Origin: a candidate division FCPU426 bacterium
Lineage (GTDB): Bacteria; Oederibacteriota; Muellerivitia; Muellerivitales; Muellerivitaceae
Assembly: GCA_027452205.1 (NCBI GenBank)
Contig: DAIDGV010000003.1
Location: forward strand, 62,001-126,000
Reading direction: 5' to 3'
Length of the DNA: 64,000 nt
Of the stretch, positions 34,205-42,184 are shown in pieces. A model generated the notes under the pieces. That model was not told the origin of the DNA. It saw only the letters and a list, made by a program, of their open reading frames with translations, and made no database searches. Positions within the stretch are counted from its first letter, which is position 1. Every line of letters starts with the position of its first letter. A program made the position numbers and the translations under genes.

Positions 34205-37200
34205 AAATTTCCATCCTGGCCTGCCTATCGATCTTCTGCATCTCGACCACAATGAACGCCGCCGTTACGACGGTGGTAATTGTACCGACAAAGTCCGTGA
34301 CTGCAGCGCCAACACCGGTTTCGACCGAAGAGGCTTTGGAAAAAGCGGGGGACGAGATATTAAAGGACCGTCCATGGCTTTCAGCGACAGCTTGTTGGGG
34401 AGAAGGTTATGACCTGAGTAAACAGACCTACAAAATGAACGAAGCAGGGGCTTATTGTATTGGTAACGGAAAGACCTTCGCTTTGATCGGCTTATCGACC
34501 CCGCTTTGGTCTTGGTCGAACATTTATGGAGATTCTTATCAAGAACCGGACCTGGGTTCGATGAAAATGGCCGTGACCCGCGCCGGCTTGGACGTTTGGA
34601 TGCCCAACCAGCATATCGGCTGGGTCAAACGGTCGGGAGTCGTTTCGGTCCACGCCGAAGGGGATGGGATCGCGGTCGAAAGTTATGACTTTGCCCCAGT
34701 CACCAGCCAAGACGAACATTGGGACAACCCGTCAATCTTGGTCCGATTGGTGCATATCATCAATAAAGGCACTCAAAAAGAATCGGACCTAGATATCGCC
34801 CTGAAGGTCCAATCTTCCTGGAACGTCAAACTCAAACCCCGACAGGTGGGCGCGGACCTGGTCATGGACCAAAAGGCCACTCACGCTAAAAAACGCACCT
34901 ATTGGCGTTTAGGGGCTTTTAACCCGGGTAATGTGCGAATTTGGGACAACACCCTTCATTACGGTGTGCCTGTCTTAAAGCCGGGTCAAGAAACTTGGGT
35001 CGCTTTCTTTTTGACCTCGGCACGGACCGAGGAGGATATCGATTCGTTGACCAGCCATGCGCGCAAACAAGGCGCTTTGGACCTTTTAGATAAGACCTAC
35101 GACTATTATCAAAATTGGTACGCAAAGGGGACAGACTTTAGCGGGGACCCGAAGATCGCCGACCTTTTCGACATCGAATCCATGATCTTCAAGTGCCAAC
35201 AATCCCGAACTGGTGGGTTCTCACCCTTGATCGGTTATTCCTATACCTGGATCCGGGACAATAACGGTCCCATCCGGTGGTTCCTCAAGACCGGCCACAG
35301 TGCCGAGGCCAAAAGGGCGATAGACTTTTTTTATGGCGTGGGCGCATCGATGGGCTCTTTACCGAACAGTATCCGGGTGGACTATCCCTTGGATTATCAC
35401 CTGAAGGACCTGTCGAACATCCAGGTCGAGCATGCTGAGACCCCCAATTGGATCGTGCTGCAATATTGGTGGTATTACCGCTCCACGGGTGACCTTGAAT
35501 TTGTCCGGTCACGGTGGCCCTATTTAAAACGCTGTGTTTTTGGTCAGGTGAATGTGAATGATCAATATTTCTTCCATCGGGACGAGACCTATCTGTGGTG
35601 TTTGGAATCCCGCTGTTTCGATCAAACTCCTTTTCCAAATTATGATCTTTCGACCTATGCCTTCTCCACGGATTCAAGTTTTGACCTGGTCTCCGCGGCG
35701 GATCACTTGGCCTATATGGGTAAGTTCATGGAATTGGATCGGGATGTCTCCGAATTGAAAGACCTGTCCAAGCGGGTGCGTGATAAGGCGGAAGCGGTTT
35801 ATTGGAACGACAAGGCGGGTTATTGGTGTCCTGCCCAGTCCCTTCTGGGTCCGCTTTACAATGCGCCTTTCGCCAACATACTTTTGAACCCGCTTTGGTG
35901 CGGTTACGCCCGGAACGATTTGGATCCCTTGGGAGCGACGCCGGACACCTTTCAGAAATCGGTCACGGCCTTTAAGAGCGCCTATCCTTGGTTGGGCCGT
36001 AAAGACGGTTTTTGGAAGACCACGCCCACCATGGGTTTTTATGTCGGAATGAATCCTGGACAGATGCTTTACGACTTTTGCAAAGCGCGACTAGCCTGGG
36101 CGGGAAAAGCTTATGAGGCGGTCTTGCGCAGCGCCACACCCTCCGGAGAGTTCGCGGAAATGTATGACAGCGATGATCACCCCTGGAACCCACCTATTTG
36201 GGGCATCGGCGCCAGCGGTCGGGTGAGGCCCTGGGAAGGGGGATTGGATACTGAAGCTCTTTTTGAATATCTATTCGGTTTCGAACCGGATGCTGGTAAC
36301 AACCGAGCGGTTTTTTCGCCCCATATGCCCATTGACCGCAACCATCTTTCGGCCCTGAACTTGAAAGTGGGACCCTCAAGCATTTCTGTCGATATGAAAC
36401 GAAGCGGGCCTAAAGTGTGGAGCTGTAGCTTTCACTTGAACAAAGGACAAGGGCTCGATCTGACCGTTGATTTTTGGGCAGATCACAACTTCTTGACCAA
36501 CATCGAGACCGTCGGCTCGGTCACTTGGGACAAAAACACTTCGGACACACAAGGCCATGAGGCCCGCTGCCATTTTACTTTGACCCAGTCCCAGGACATC
36601 ACTTTCGTGCTGGTCGAAGACAGTGTGTTGCCTAACGACGACCTGGAACCGCCGCAACCCCAACGCTTCCAGGCGGATCCTTACAGTACGACCAATGGGA
36701 ATATCCTTTTGCTCACCTCGCCCACAGCCCTCTTTAACAAACACAAGAACACCCTTCCGGATGATTTTTTGACCGTGGCCCAAAGCGATCTGCGGACCAT
36801 TGAAAAGGTAAGTCCCTCGGTGAGCTTCTTGGATATGGACCTACCCATTCAGGCACACGACATTGAGTCGGCCCTTTTTGATGAAAAGGGGGCCTTAAAA
36901 GTAAAACTGGCGGTTTTGGGGCGGGGTGTTTTTTCCTCAGGCAAGCATCATTTCAAACCGGTTTCGTTCTGGGCTACGCCCGCTTTAGGAAAAAGCCTCG
37001 AACGTTTTGTGAAGAATGGGGGTGTCCTTTTCATCGGGCCTTCTTACGCTAACCGGGAGATATTGCCCAATTGGCTGGTCTCTTGGACCGGCGGGTGGGA
37101 AGAGGGAACGGTGGCGGACAAGGTCTTGGTGTCCAATGTGCCCAAATCCTCGGTAAGGCAAAAGCAGATCGACGAACTGAATGTGGACGATCCGGATTCG

Positions 37201-37878
37201 GAAAAAAAACATGATGTGGCTTTTGAGGGCGCTACTTTTGAAGATATCCAAAAGCTGCCTGACGGTGACCAGCCGAACAAGATGATCGAGGACAAGGGTC
37301 GGGGATTTCGAGGCTATTATCAGTTCACCATGAAAACGGCGCCGAGCGTCAATCATCTTTTATGGCTGCGGGTTAATACGGGGCACAACATGATCGGCAC
37401 AGCTTTGATGGTCAAAGTGGGCGACCAATGGATCCAATTGGGGATCCGTACCCAGAACGACAGCACCACCCGGCATTTTGAGTCACTTTACTTTGAAGTG
37501 CCGGCCAAATATGTGACGGGTCCCCAGACAACCTTCAAGTTGATCTCGAAACATGGCGACGAAGTGAACGTTTATCATTTGTGGATCGACCAGTTGGACT
37601 CTTCCCAAAGCCAGACCTTACCAGAGGTGTTCGACCTTGGTGTTAATGCCCAGAACGGAAGGGTATCCCACGGGTTAGTTCCTAAATCCAGTGGCTGGAG
37701 GACCCTTCTATCCCTTTCCCAACATCCGGACCAATCGGCTTTGATGATATACAAAAGCGGTAGTGGTTATTTAATCCGTAGCGAGTTGCCGCTCGATAGT
37801 TCGGTCAAGCTGCTCCGATCGCTTTTGGACGGGCCGACGCTTGAGCACCTGGGGTCGATCTGGTCCGGGACACGTTGA
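34201..37878 (+). CDS. Large exported six-hairpin glycosidase-like protein
   Basis: A 1225-residue exported protein, the longest in the window. The signal peptide is about 1-21 (cut near MNA), followed by a Pro/Thr linker (VPTKSVTAAPTPVS). Residues about 40-300 look like a beta-sandwich. About 310-760 form an alpha/alpha six-hairpin region with SYTWIRDNNGPIRWFLKTG, DETYLW, CLESRCFDQ and RVRPWEGGLDTEALFEYLFGFEP, like glycogen-debranching/GH15/GH63-type domains. The rest has a predicted beta-rich part and a Rossmann-like stretch (FVKNGGVLFIGPSYAN), then a carbohydrate-binding-like sandwich (about 1040-1150). Catalytic acids cannot be assigned safely. It probably acts on, or binds, an extracellular or periplasmic glycan. 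Coupled to the GT-C-like gene upstream. Confidence 0.75.
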   Translation: MKISILACLSIFCISTTMNAAVTTVVIVPTKSVTAAPTPVSTEEALEKAGDEILKDRPWLSATACWGEGYDLSKQTYKMNEAGAYCIGNGKTFALIGLSTPLWSWSNIYGDSYQEPDLGSMKMAVTRAGLDVWMPNQHIGWVKRSGVVSVHAEGDGIAVESYDFAPVTSQDEHWDNPSILVRLVHIINKGTQKESDLDIALKVQSSWNVKLKPRQVGADLVMDQKATHAKKRTYWRLGAFNPGNVRIWDNTLHYGVPVLKPGQETWVAFFLTSARTEEDIDSLTSHARKQGALDLLDKTYDYYQNWYAKGTDFSGDPKIADLFDIESMIFKCQQSRTGGFSPLIGYSYTWIRDNNGPIRWFLKTGHSAEAKRAIDFFYGVGASMGSLPNSIRVDYPLDYHLKDLSNIQVEHAETPNWIVLQYWWYYRSTGDLEFVRSRWPYLKRCVFGQVNVNDQYFFHRDETYLWCLESRCFDQTPFPNYDLSTYAFSTDSSFDLVSAADHLAYMGKFMELDRDVSELKDLSKRVRDKAEAVYWNDKAGYWCPAQSLLGPLYNAPFANILLNPLWCGYARNDLDPLGATPDTFQKSVTAFKSAYPWLGRKDGFWKTTPTMGFYVGMNPGQMLYDFCKARLAWAGKAYEAVLRSATPSGEFAEMYDSDDHPWNPPIWGIGASGRVRPWEGGLDTEALFEYLFGFEPDAGNNRAVFSPHMPIDRNHLSALNLKVGPSSISVDMKRSGPKVWSCSFHLNKGQGLDLTVDFWADHNFLTNIETVGSVTWDKNTSDTQGHEARCHFTLTQSQDITFVLVEDSVLPNDDLEPPQPQRFQADPYSTTNGNILLLTSPTALFNKHKNTLPDDFLTVAQSDLRTIEKVSPSVSFLDMDLPIQAHDIESALFDEKGALKVKLAVLGRGVFSSGKHHFKPVSFWATPALGKSLERFVKNGGVLFIGPSYANREILPNWLVSWTGGWEEGTVADKVLVSNVPKSSVRQKQIDELNVDDPDSEKKHDVAFEGATFEDIQKLPDGDQPNKMIEDKGRGFRGYYQFTMKTAPSVNHLLWLRVNTGHNMIGTALMVKVGDQWIQLGIRTQNDSTTRHFESLYFEVPAKYVTGPQTTFKLISKHGDEVNVYHLWIDQLDSSQSQTLPEVFDLGVNAQNGRVSHGLVPKSSGWRTLLSLSQHPDQSALMIYKSGSGYLIRSELPLDSSVKLLRSLLDGPTLEHLGSIWSGTR

Positions 37879-37941
37879 GTGGGTGTTGGTTTTGCAGTAG
37901 TGGTTTTTTTCTGTTAAAGTGTCTGCCTTAAAGGAGCCGTG

Positions 37942-38499
37942 ATGAAAGCACCTTTGAAAAAAGACTATTCAAAGACCAGCGGTTGGGGAGTGTTGTTCAA
38001 ACAGATGCCATCCTGGTGGGTCACACTGTTTTGCTATCTTTTGGCCGTACTTTTTATCCATTACAACCACGTTTTTTTTACTTGGTTCCCACCCTATTTA
38101 TACGAAGTGTTCAAAAATCTACGGGGTTTGCCGACCAGTTGGGCCGATCTGGGCCTCTATTGGGCTGAGCGGGCATTAAAGACCATTGCCATCCTTTCTG
38201 CCTTGTACCACCAATTTTGGCAACTGGGCACCCGCTATGTGTTGACCGACCAAGAGATCCGCATTGAAACTTGGTTTCCGATACGCAAGGTCGTTTCCGT
38301 TCCCTTGGGTGCCATTCGCCGCTATGGCTATCAACAGAATTGGCTGGCGGCACTGCTTAACTTTGGTACGGTTGAGATCGACACGGCCAGTTTGACGCCG
38401 GTGGTATTGGCCAATTGTCCTAAGGTCACTCTTTTCACCGAAGTGCTCAAACCCCGTATCGAAGCGGTCCACAAGTCGAGAAGGATCGATGCCGAATGA
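37942..38499 (+). CDS. Membrane protein with bacterial PH-like domain
   Basis: A 185-residue protein with two membrane segments (about 27-47 and 80-100) and a C-terminal domain of about 80 residues with the pattern of bacterial PH (bPH2/YdbS-type) domains: TRYVLTDQEIRIETWFPIRKVVSVPLGAIRRYGYQ read as short conserved strands, then FGTVEID. Such proteins are membrane-associated, with poorly known roles in envelope stress and lipid homeostasis. The ATG at 37942 is five bases after AAGGAG; the GTG three bases earlier would be too close. It stands alone between two clusters. Confidence 0.75.
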   Translation: MKAPLKKDYSKTSGWGVLFKQMPSWWVTLFCYLLAVLFIHYNHVFFTWFPPYLYEVFKNLRGLPTSWADLGLYWAERALKTIAILSALYHQFWQLGTRYVLTDQEIRIETWFPIRKVVSVPLGAIRRYGYQQNWLAALLNFGTVEIDTASLTPVVLANCPKVTLFTEVLKPRIEAVHKSRRIDAE

Positions 38500-38532
38500 C
38501 CGTTCCGTACAAAAGTGCCATTTCCAAGACAC

Positions 38533-38561
38533 TTGGAACAGGCCTGTAAAATCCCTATAAT
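38533..38561 (+). promoter_or_regulatory. Sigma-70 promoter for DAHP synthase gene
   Basis: TTGGAA (38533-38538), 17-base spacer, perfect TATAAT (38556-38561), ending 30 bases before the DAHP synthase ATG. No operator-like palindrome was noticed around it. Confidence 0.85.
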
Positions 38562-38591
38562 CCTCCCTCAATCTTTCAAGGACCTATAACC

Positions 38592-39704
38592 ATGGCCAAC
38601 AAAACGACCACCAAACCTAAATATTCCCATATCGGCAAGATCAACCTGCGCGCGAAGACCCAAGACACTCACGTGGCCGGTTCGTCGGTCCTCATTACCC
38701 CTAAAAAAGTGAAGGCGCTCTTGCCGGGTAATAAGAAGGCTTATGAGACCGTTTTGAATGGCCGTAAAGACCTGGAAGCCATCTTGGATCACAAGGATCG
38801 CCGCCTTTTCGTGGTGGTGGGGCCCTGCTCCATCCACGACCCTCAAGCCGCTTACGACTACGCGACCCGTTTGAAAAAGCTGGCCGCGATGGTGAGATCC
38901 ACCATGTTGATCGTGATGAGGGTCTATTTCGAGAAACCCCGCACGACCATCGGCTGGAAGGGTTTGATCAACGACCCGGACATGAACGATTCGTTCCATA
39001 TCGAGAAGGGGATCCTTCAAGCACGGCGTATCCTGCTCAAGTTCACTGAAATGGGTCTGCCCACGGCCACCGAGGCTTTGGACCCGATCATTCCGCAATA
39101 TCTCGCCGACCTCATTAGCTGGTCGGCTATCGGCGCCCGTACCACTGAATCCCAGACCCACCGTGAAATGGCAAGCGGTCTTTCTATGCCGGTTGGGTTC
39201 AAGAACGCTACTGACGGAAGTGTGCAAGTGGCCTTGAACGGAATCAAGGCCGCCAACACGTCCCATCATTTTCTGGGTATCGACCAGAATGGGAAAATCT
39301 CGGTCTTCCGCACAACGGGTAACCCTTACGCTCATACGGTCTTGCGGGGCGGTCAAAAACCAAACTTCGATCCCGAATCGATTGCGGCGGTGGAAAAAGC
39401 CTTGGAAGGCGCCGACTTGCCCAAGAATATCGTGGTGGATTGCAGTCATGGTAACTCGAACAAGGATTACAACCTGCAACCAGTGGCTTTTAACAGCGTG
39501 ATCGACCAGATCGAGCAAGGGAACAAGTCTCTCGTCGGCTGTATGCTGGAAAGCAACATCAACGAAGGCAACCAGCCTTTGCAAAAAGACCGCACCAAGT
39601 TGAAGTATGGCGTTTCCATCACCGACGCTTGCATCAATTGGGTCACCACCGAAGAATTACTACTTTCGGCCCACCAACGTCTCAAGAAGACTTGGGCCCG
39701 ATAG
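38592..39704 (+). CDS. aroG: 3-deoxy-7-phosphoheptulonate synthase (DAHP synthase, class I alpha)
   Basis: A 370-residue aldolase condensing phosphoenolpyruvate and erythrose-4-phosphate, the first step of the shikimate pathway. Family signatures: VVVGPCSIHDPQAAYDYA, RVYFEKPRTTIGWKGLINDP, EALDPIIPQYLADLISWSAIGARTTESQ, GFKNATDG, VDCSHGNSNKDY and the metal-binding region ESNINEGNQ. It is of the AroF/AroG/AroH type, whose members are usually inhibited by Tyr, Phe or Trp; which of them applies here is not evident, so the symbol only marks the family. Unlinked to the pheA operon 8 kb upstream but surely in the same pathway. Own promoter at 38533. Confidence 0.95.
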   Translation: MANKTTTKPKYSHIGKINLRAKTQDTHVAGSSVLITPKKVKALLPGNKKAYETVLNGRKDLEAILDHKDRRLFVVVGPCSIHDPQAAYDYATRLKKLAAMVRSTMLIVMRVYFEKPRTTIGWKGLINDPDMNDSFHIEKGILQARRILLKFTEMGLPTATEALDPIIPQYLADLISWSAIGARTTESQTHREMASGLSMPVGFKNATDGSVQVALNGIKAANTSHHFLGIDQNGKISVFRTTGNPYAHTVLRGGQKPNFDPESIAAVEKALEGADLPKNIVVDCSHGNSNKDYNLQPVAFNSVIDQIEQGNKSLVGCMLESNINEGNQPLQKDRTKLKYGVSITDACINWVTTEELLLSAHQRLKKTWAR

Positions 39705-39710
39705 TACCCC

Positions 39711-40331
39711 GTGGCTTCTTTCCCTAAACTTCGCTTTACTACCACTTGGCTGATCGAACTTCTCTTTAAGACCAGGGGTTATGGCATCGAGAACATCCCC
39801 GCAGAAGGACCATTTGTGGTCGTGGCTAATCACGCCAGCTTTTTGGATCCTTACCTGATCGGTTACACCAGTGTTAACAGGCAGGTCGGATTCATGGCAA
39901 AGGACGAACTTTTTCACGTGCCCATCTTCGGTTCCATCATTCGCTATTGCGGGGCTTTTCCCGTAAAAAGGGGAGTGGCAGACCAAACGGCCATTCAAAA
40001 TTTCCACGATTTTCTTCACGCAGGCAAACCGCTAGTCGTTTTCGTGGAAGGCACCCGCACCTTGGACGGCCAACTTCAAAAGGCCAAAAAGGGCTCAGGA
40101 ATGTTGCTTTATAACGCTAAAGTTCCAGTTATTCCCGCTTATATTGACGGCACTTTTCATTGCTGGCCCAAGGGAAAACTATTACCCCGACCAGGCAATA
40201 CCTCTGTTACCTATGGTCCGGCCATTGAGCTTACGGACCTCTACCAATCACCCCCGGAAAAGCCAACTTATGAAAAGATCGTTATCCGTGTCATGGATGC
40301 CATTGCCCGTTTGAAGCCTGTCCAAGGTTAG
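39711..40331 (+). CDS. 1-acylglycerol-3-phosphate acyltransferase-like (PlsC family)
   Basis: A 206-residue acyltransferase. Motif I is NHASFLDPYL (about 37-46), motif II is in FGSIIRYCGAFPVKRG, motif III VEGTRTLDG, and motif IV VIPAYIDGT. These cover the catalytic His/Asp and the phosphate-binding residues of the PlsC family, which transfers a second acyl chain to lysophosphatidate. No strong membrane helix is visible, so it would be peripheral. GTG start, six bases after the DAHP synthase gene, hence likely same transcript. The exact substrate cannot be fixed from sequence. Confidence 0.9.
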   Translation: MASFPKLRFTTTWLIELLFKTRGYGIENIPAEGPFVVVANHASFLDPYLIGYTSVNRQVGFMAKDELFHVPIFGSIIRYCGAFPVKRGVADQTAIQNFHDFLHAGKPLVVFVEGTRTLDGQLQKAKKGSGMLLYNAKVPVIPAYIDGTFHCWPKGKLLPRPGNTSVTYGPAIELTDLYQSPPEKPTYEKIVIRVMDAIARLKPVQG

Positions 40332-40450
40332 GGTAAAGGCCTCGCGTTCCCCTTTTTCCCGAAACCGTTTCCTCCCTTCAGACCCCTGATGTAGAATGAC
40401 AGCACTTCTTTTAACCCGCTCCCTGACAGGAGCTAGATCCGAGGTGGACC

Positions 40451-42178
40451 ATGTCTGACACCCCTATGCAAGAAATGACGATGGAAGAACTGCTTAATAA
40501 CGAGCAGAAGCAGTTAACTCGGGGGCAGGTGGTCACTGGTGAGATCGTCCAGATCGGGCAGGATGATCTGGTCATCGACGTGGGTTACAAGACAGAAGGT
40601 GTCATTCCGCGCAACGAATTCCAAGATATTTCCGGCAACTTGTTGGTCAAGGTAGGCGACAAGGTCGAGGTCGCCGTTGAACGCATGGCCGATTCCAATG
40701 GACGTCTACGTCTTTCAAAACGCAACGTGAACCAAAGCCGCATTTGGCAAGCCCTGGAGGAACAACAACAGTCAGGTCAATTGATCAAAGGCCGAGTGAC
40801 CAAGAAAGTCAATGGCGGTTTCAAGGTGGACCTGGGTGTGACCGAGGCATTTTTACCCGCCAGCCAAGTGACCTTACAAAAAAATCCTGACGCTGAAGAG
40901 CACATTGACAAGATCTATGACTTCAAGATCATCAAGGTGGACCGGGCCCGCGCTAACGTGGTGGTGTCCCGCCGGCCAGTGTTGGAAGCTGCCCGGGACG
41001 AAGTGCGCAGCAAACGTATCCATGAGCTGACTGCCGGGGACGTGTTGGAAGGCAAAGTAAAAAGCCTGGTCAGTTACGGCGCCTTTGTGGACCTGGAGGG
41101 CATAGACGGTTTGCTACATATCGCCGATATCGACTGGGGCCGGGTGAACAAGATCGATGATTTCATCAAAGTGGGCAGCACTGTTAAGGTGAAGGTCCTG
41201 CAAGTCGATAAGGAAAAGGGCAAGGTCTCTTTGGGCCTCAAACAATTGAGCCCTGATCCATGGGTGGATGCTGACAAGCGTTATCAAACGGGCCAAGCTG
41301 TTGACGTAGAGATCACCCATTTTGTCGACTATGGCGTCTTTGTGAAGACGAGCGACAACTTGGAAGGTTTCTGCCACATCACCGAGATTTCCTGGTCCAA
41401 GAAGCTCAAGAAACCCTCCGAAGTATTCAAAGTTGGCGAGAAGAAATCCGCTCAAGTGCTTGATATCGATACGACCAAGCGCAAGATCAACTTCAGCATC
41501 AAGCGCATGGAAAAGAGCCCCTGGGATAAGGTGTCCCATCGTTATCCCATTGGCGCGAATATCCAAGCGACCATCACGAACGTGGCCGACTTTGGCCTTT
41601 TCATGGAGATCGAAGAAGGGTTGGAAGGCTTGTTGCACCAATCGGATATCAATTGGGACAAGCGGGTCAAGAATCCCCAGAAAGACTTTAAAGTGGGCCA
41701 AACACTCAGCGTGAAGATCCTGGGCATCGACGAGGAAAAAAAGCGCATTTCGTTGGGCCTCAAGCAGGTCGAGGGGGATCCCTGGGATAAGATCGAGGAA
41801 AAATATAAACCTGGACAGACCCTAACCGGCAAAGTGGGGCGCCTGGTCGAATTCGGCGCTTTCGTAGAATTGGAAAAGAATGTTGAGGGCTTGATTCACA
41901 AGACGGAGATATCCCATCCTGTCCCCAAGAAACTTGAGGATGCGTTGAAGCCCGGTGATGAAGTGACGTTCAAGGTCTTAGCGGTGGACACGGGCAAACG
42001 GCGCATCTCACTGAGCATCAAGGCCCTCAAATCCAAGGGCGGCGAATCTTCGGAGCCCGAAATGATCGACGAAGAGGGAATGGTCAACCGTAAGACAGGC
42101 GCCTTCCAAAAGATGCTCAAAAAATTCCTGAAAAAAGCCAAGGAAGAGAATGGGGAACTTGAAGAGGAAGATTACTAA
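40451..42178 (+). CDS. rpsA: 30S ribosomal protein S1
   Basis: A 575-residue mRNA-binding ribosomal protein made of six S1 domains, the full proteobacterial-type number. The repeats are easily seen as GQVVTGEIVQIGQDDLVIDVGYKTEG-like units, for example LEGKVKSLVSYGAFVDLEGIDGLLHI, VEITHFVDYGVFVKTSDNLEGFCHI and LTGKVGRLVEFGAFVELEKNVEGLIHK, each given here as a descriptive stretch. The first two are the divergent ribosome-docking ones. The C-terminus is acidic (NGELEEEDY). A weak -10 (TAGAAT near 40393) could serve as promoter. GAGGTGG precedes the ATG. Followed within seven bases by the long TPR gene. Confidence 0.96.
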   Translation: MSDTPMQEMTMEELLNNEQKQLTRGQVVTGEIVQIGQDDLVIDVGYKTEGVIPRNEFQDISGNLLVKVGDKVEVAVERMADSNGRLRLSKRNVNQSRIWQALEEQQQSGQLIKGRVTKKVNGGFKVDLGVTEAFLPASQVTLQKNPDAEEHIDKIYDFKIIKVDRARANVVVSRRPVLEAARDEVRSKRIHELTAGDVLEGKVKSLVSYGAFVDLEGIDGLLHIADIDWGRVNKIDDFIKVGSTVKVKVLQVDKEKGKVSLGLKQLSPDPWVDADKRYQTGQAVDVEITHFVDYGVFVKTSDNLEGFCHITEISWSKKLKKPSEVFKVGEKKSAQVLDIDTTKRKINFSIKRMEKSPWDKVSHRYPIGANIQATITNVADFGLFMEIEEGLEGLLHQSDINWDKRVKNPQKDFKVGQTLSVKILGIDEEKKRISLGLKQVEGDPWDKIEEKYKPGQTLTGKVGRLVEFGAFVELEKNVEGLIHKTEISHPVPKKLEDALKPGDEVTFKVLAVDTGKRRISLSIKALKSKGGESSEPEMIDEEGMVNRKTGAFQKMLKKFLKKAKEENGELEEEDY

Positions 42179-42184
42179 TCCTTC

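Noticed and set aside
40380-40450. A sigma-70 promoter for rpsA (TAGAAT near 40393)
   Set aside because: No acceptable -35 at the right distance; only mentioned as possible in the gene entry.
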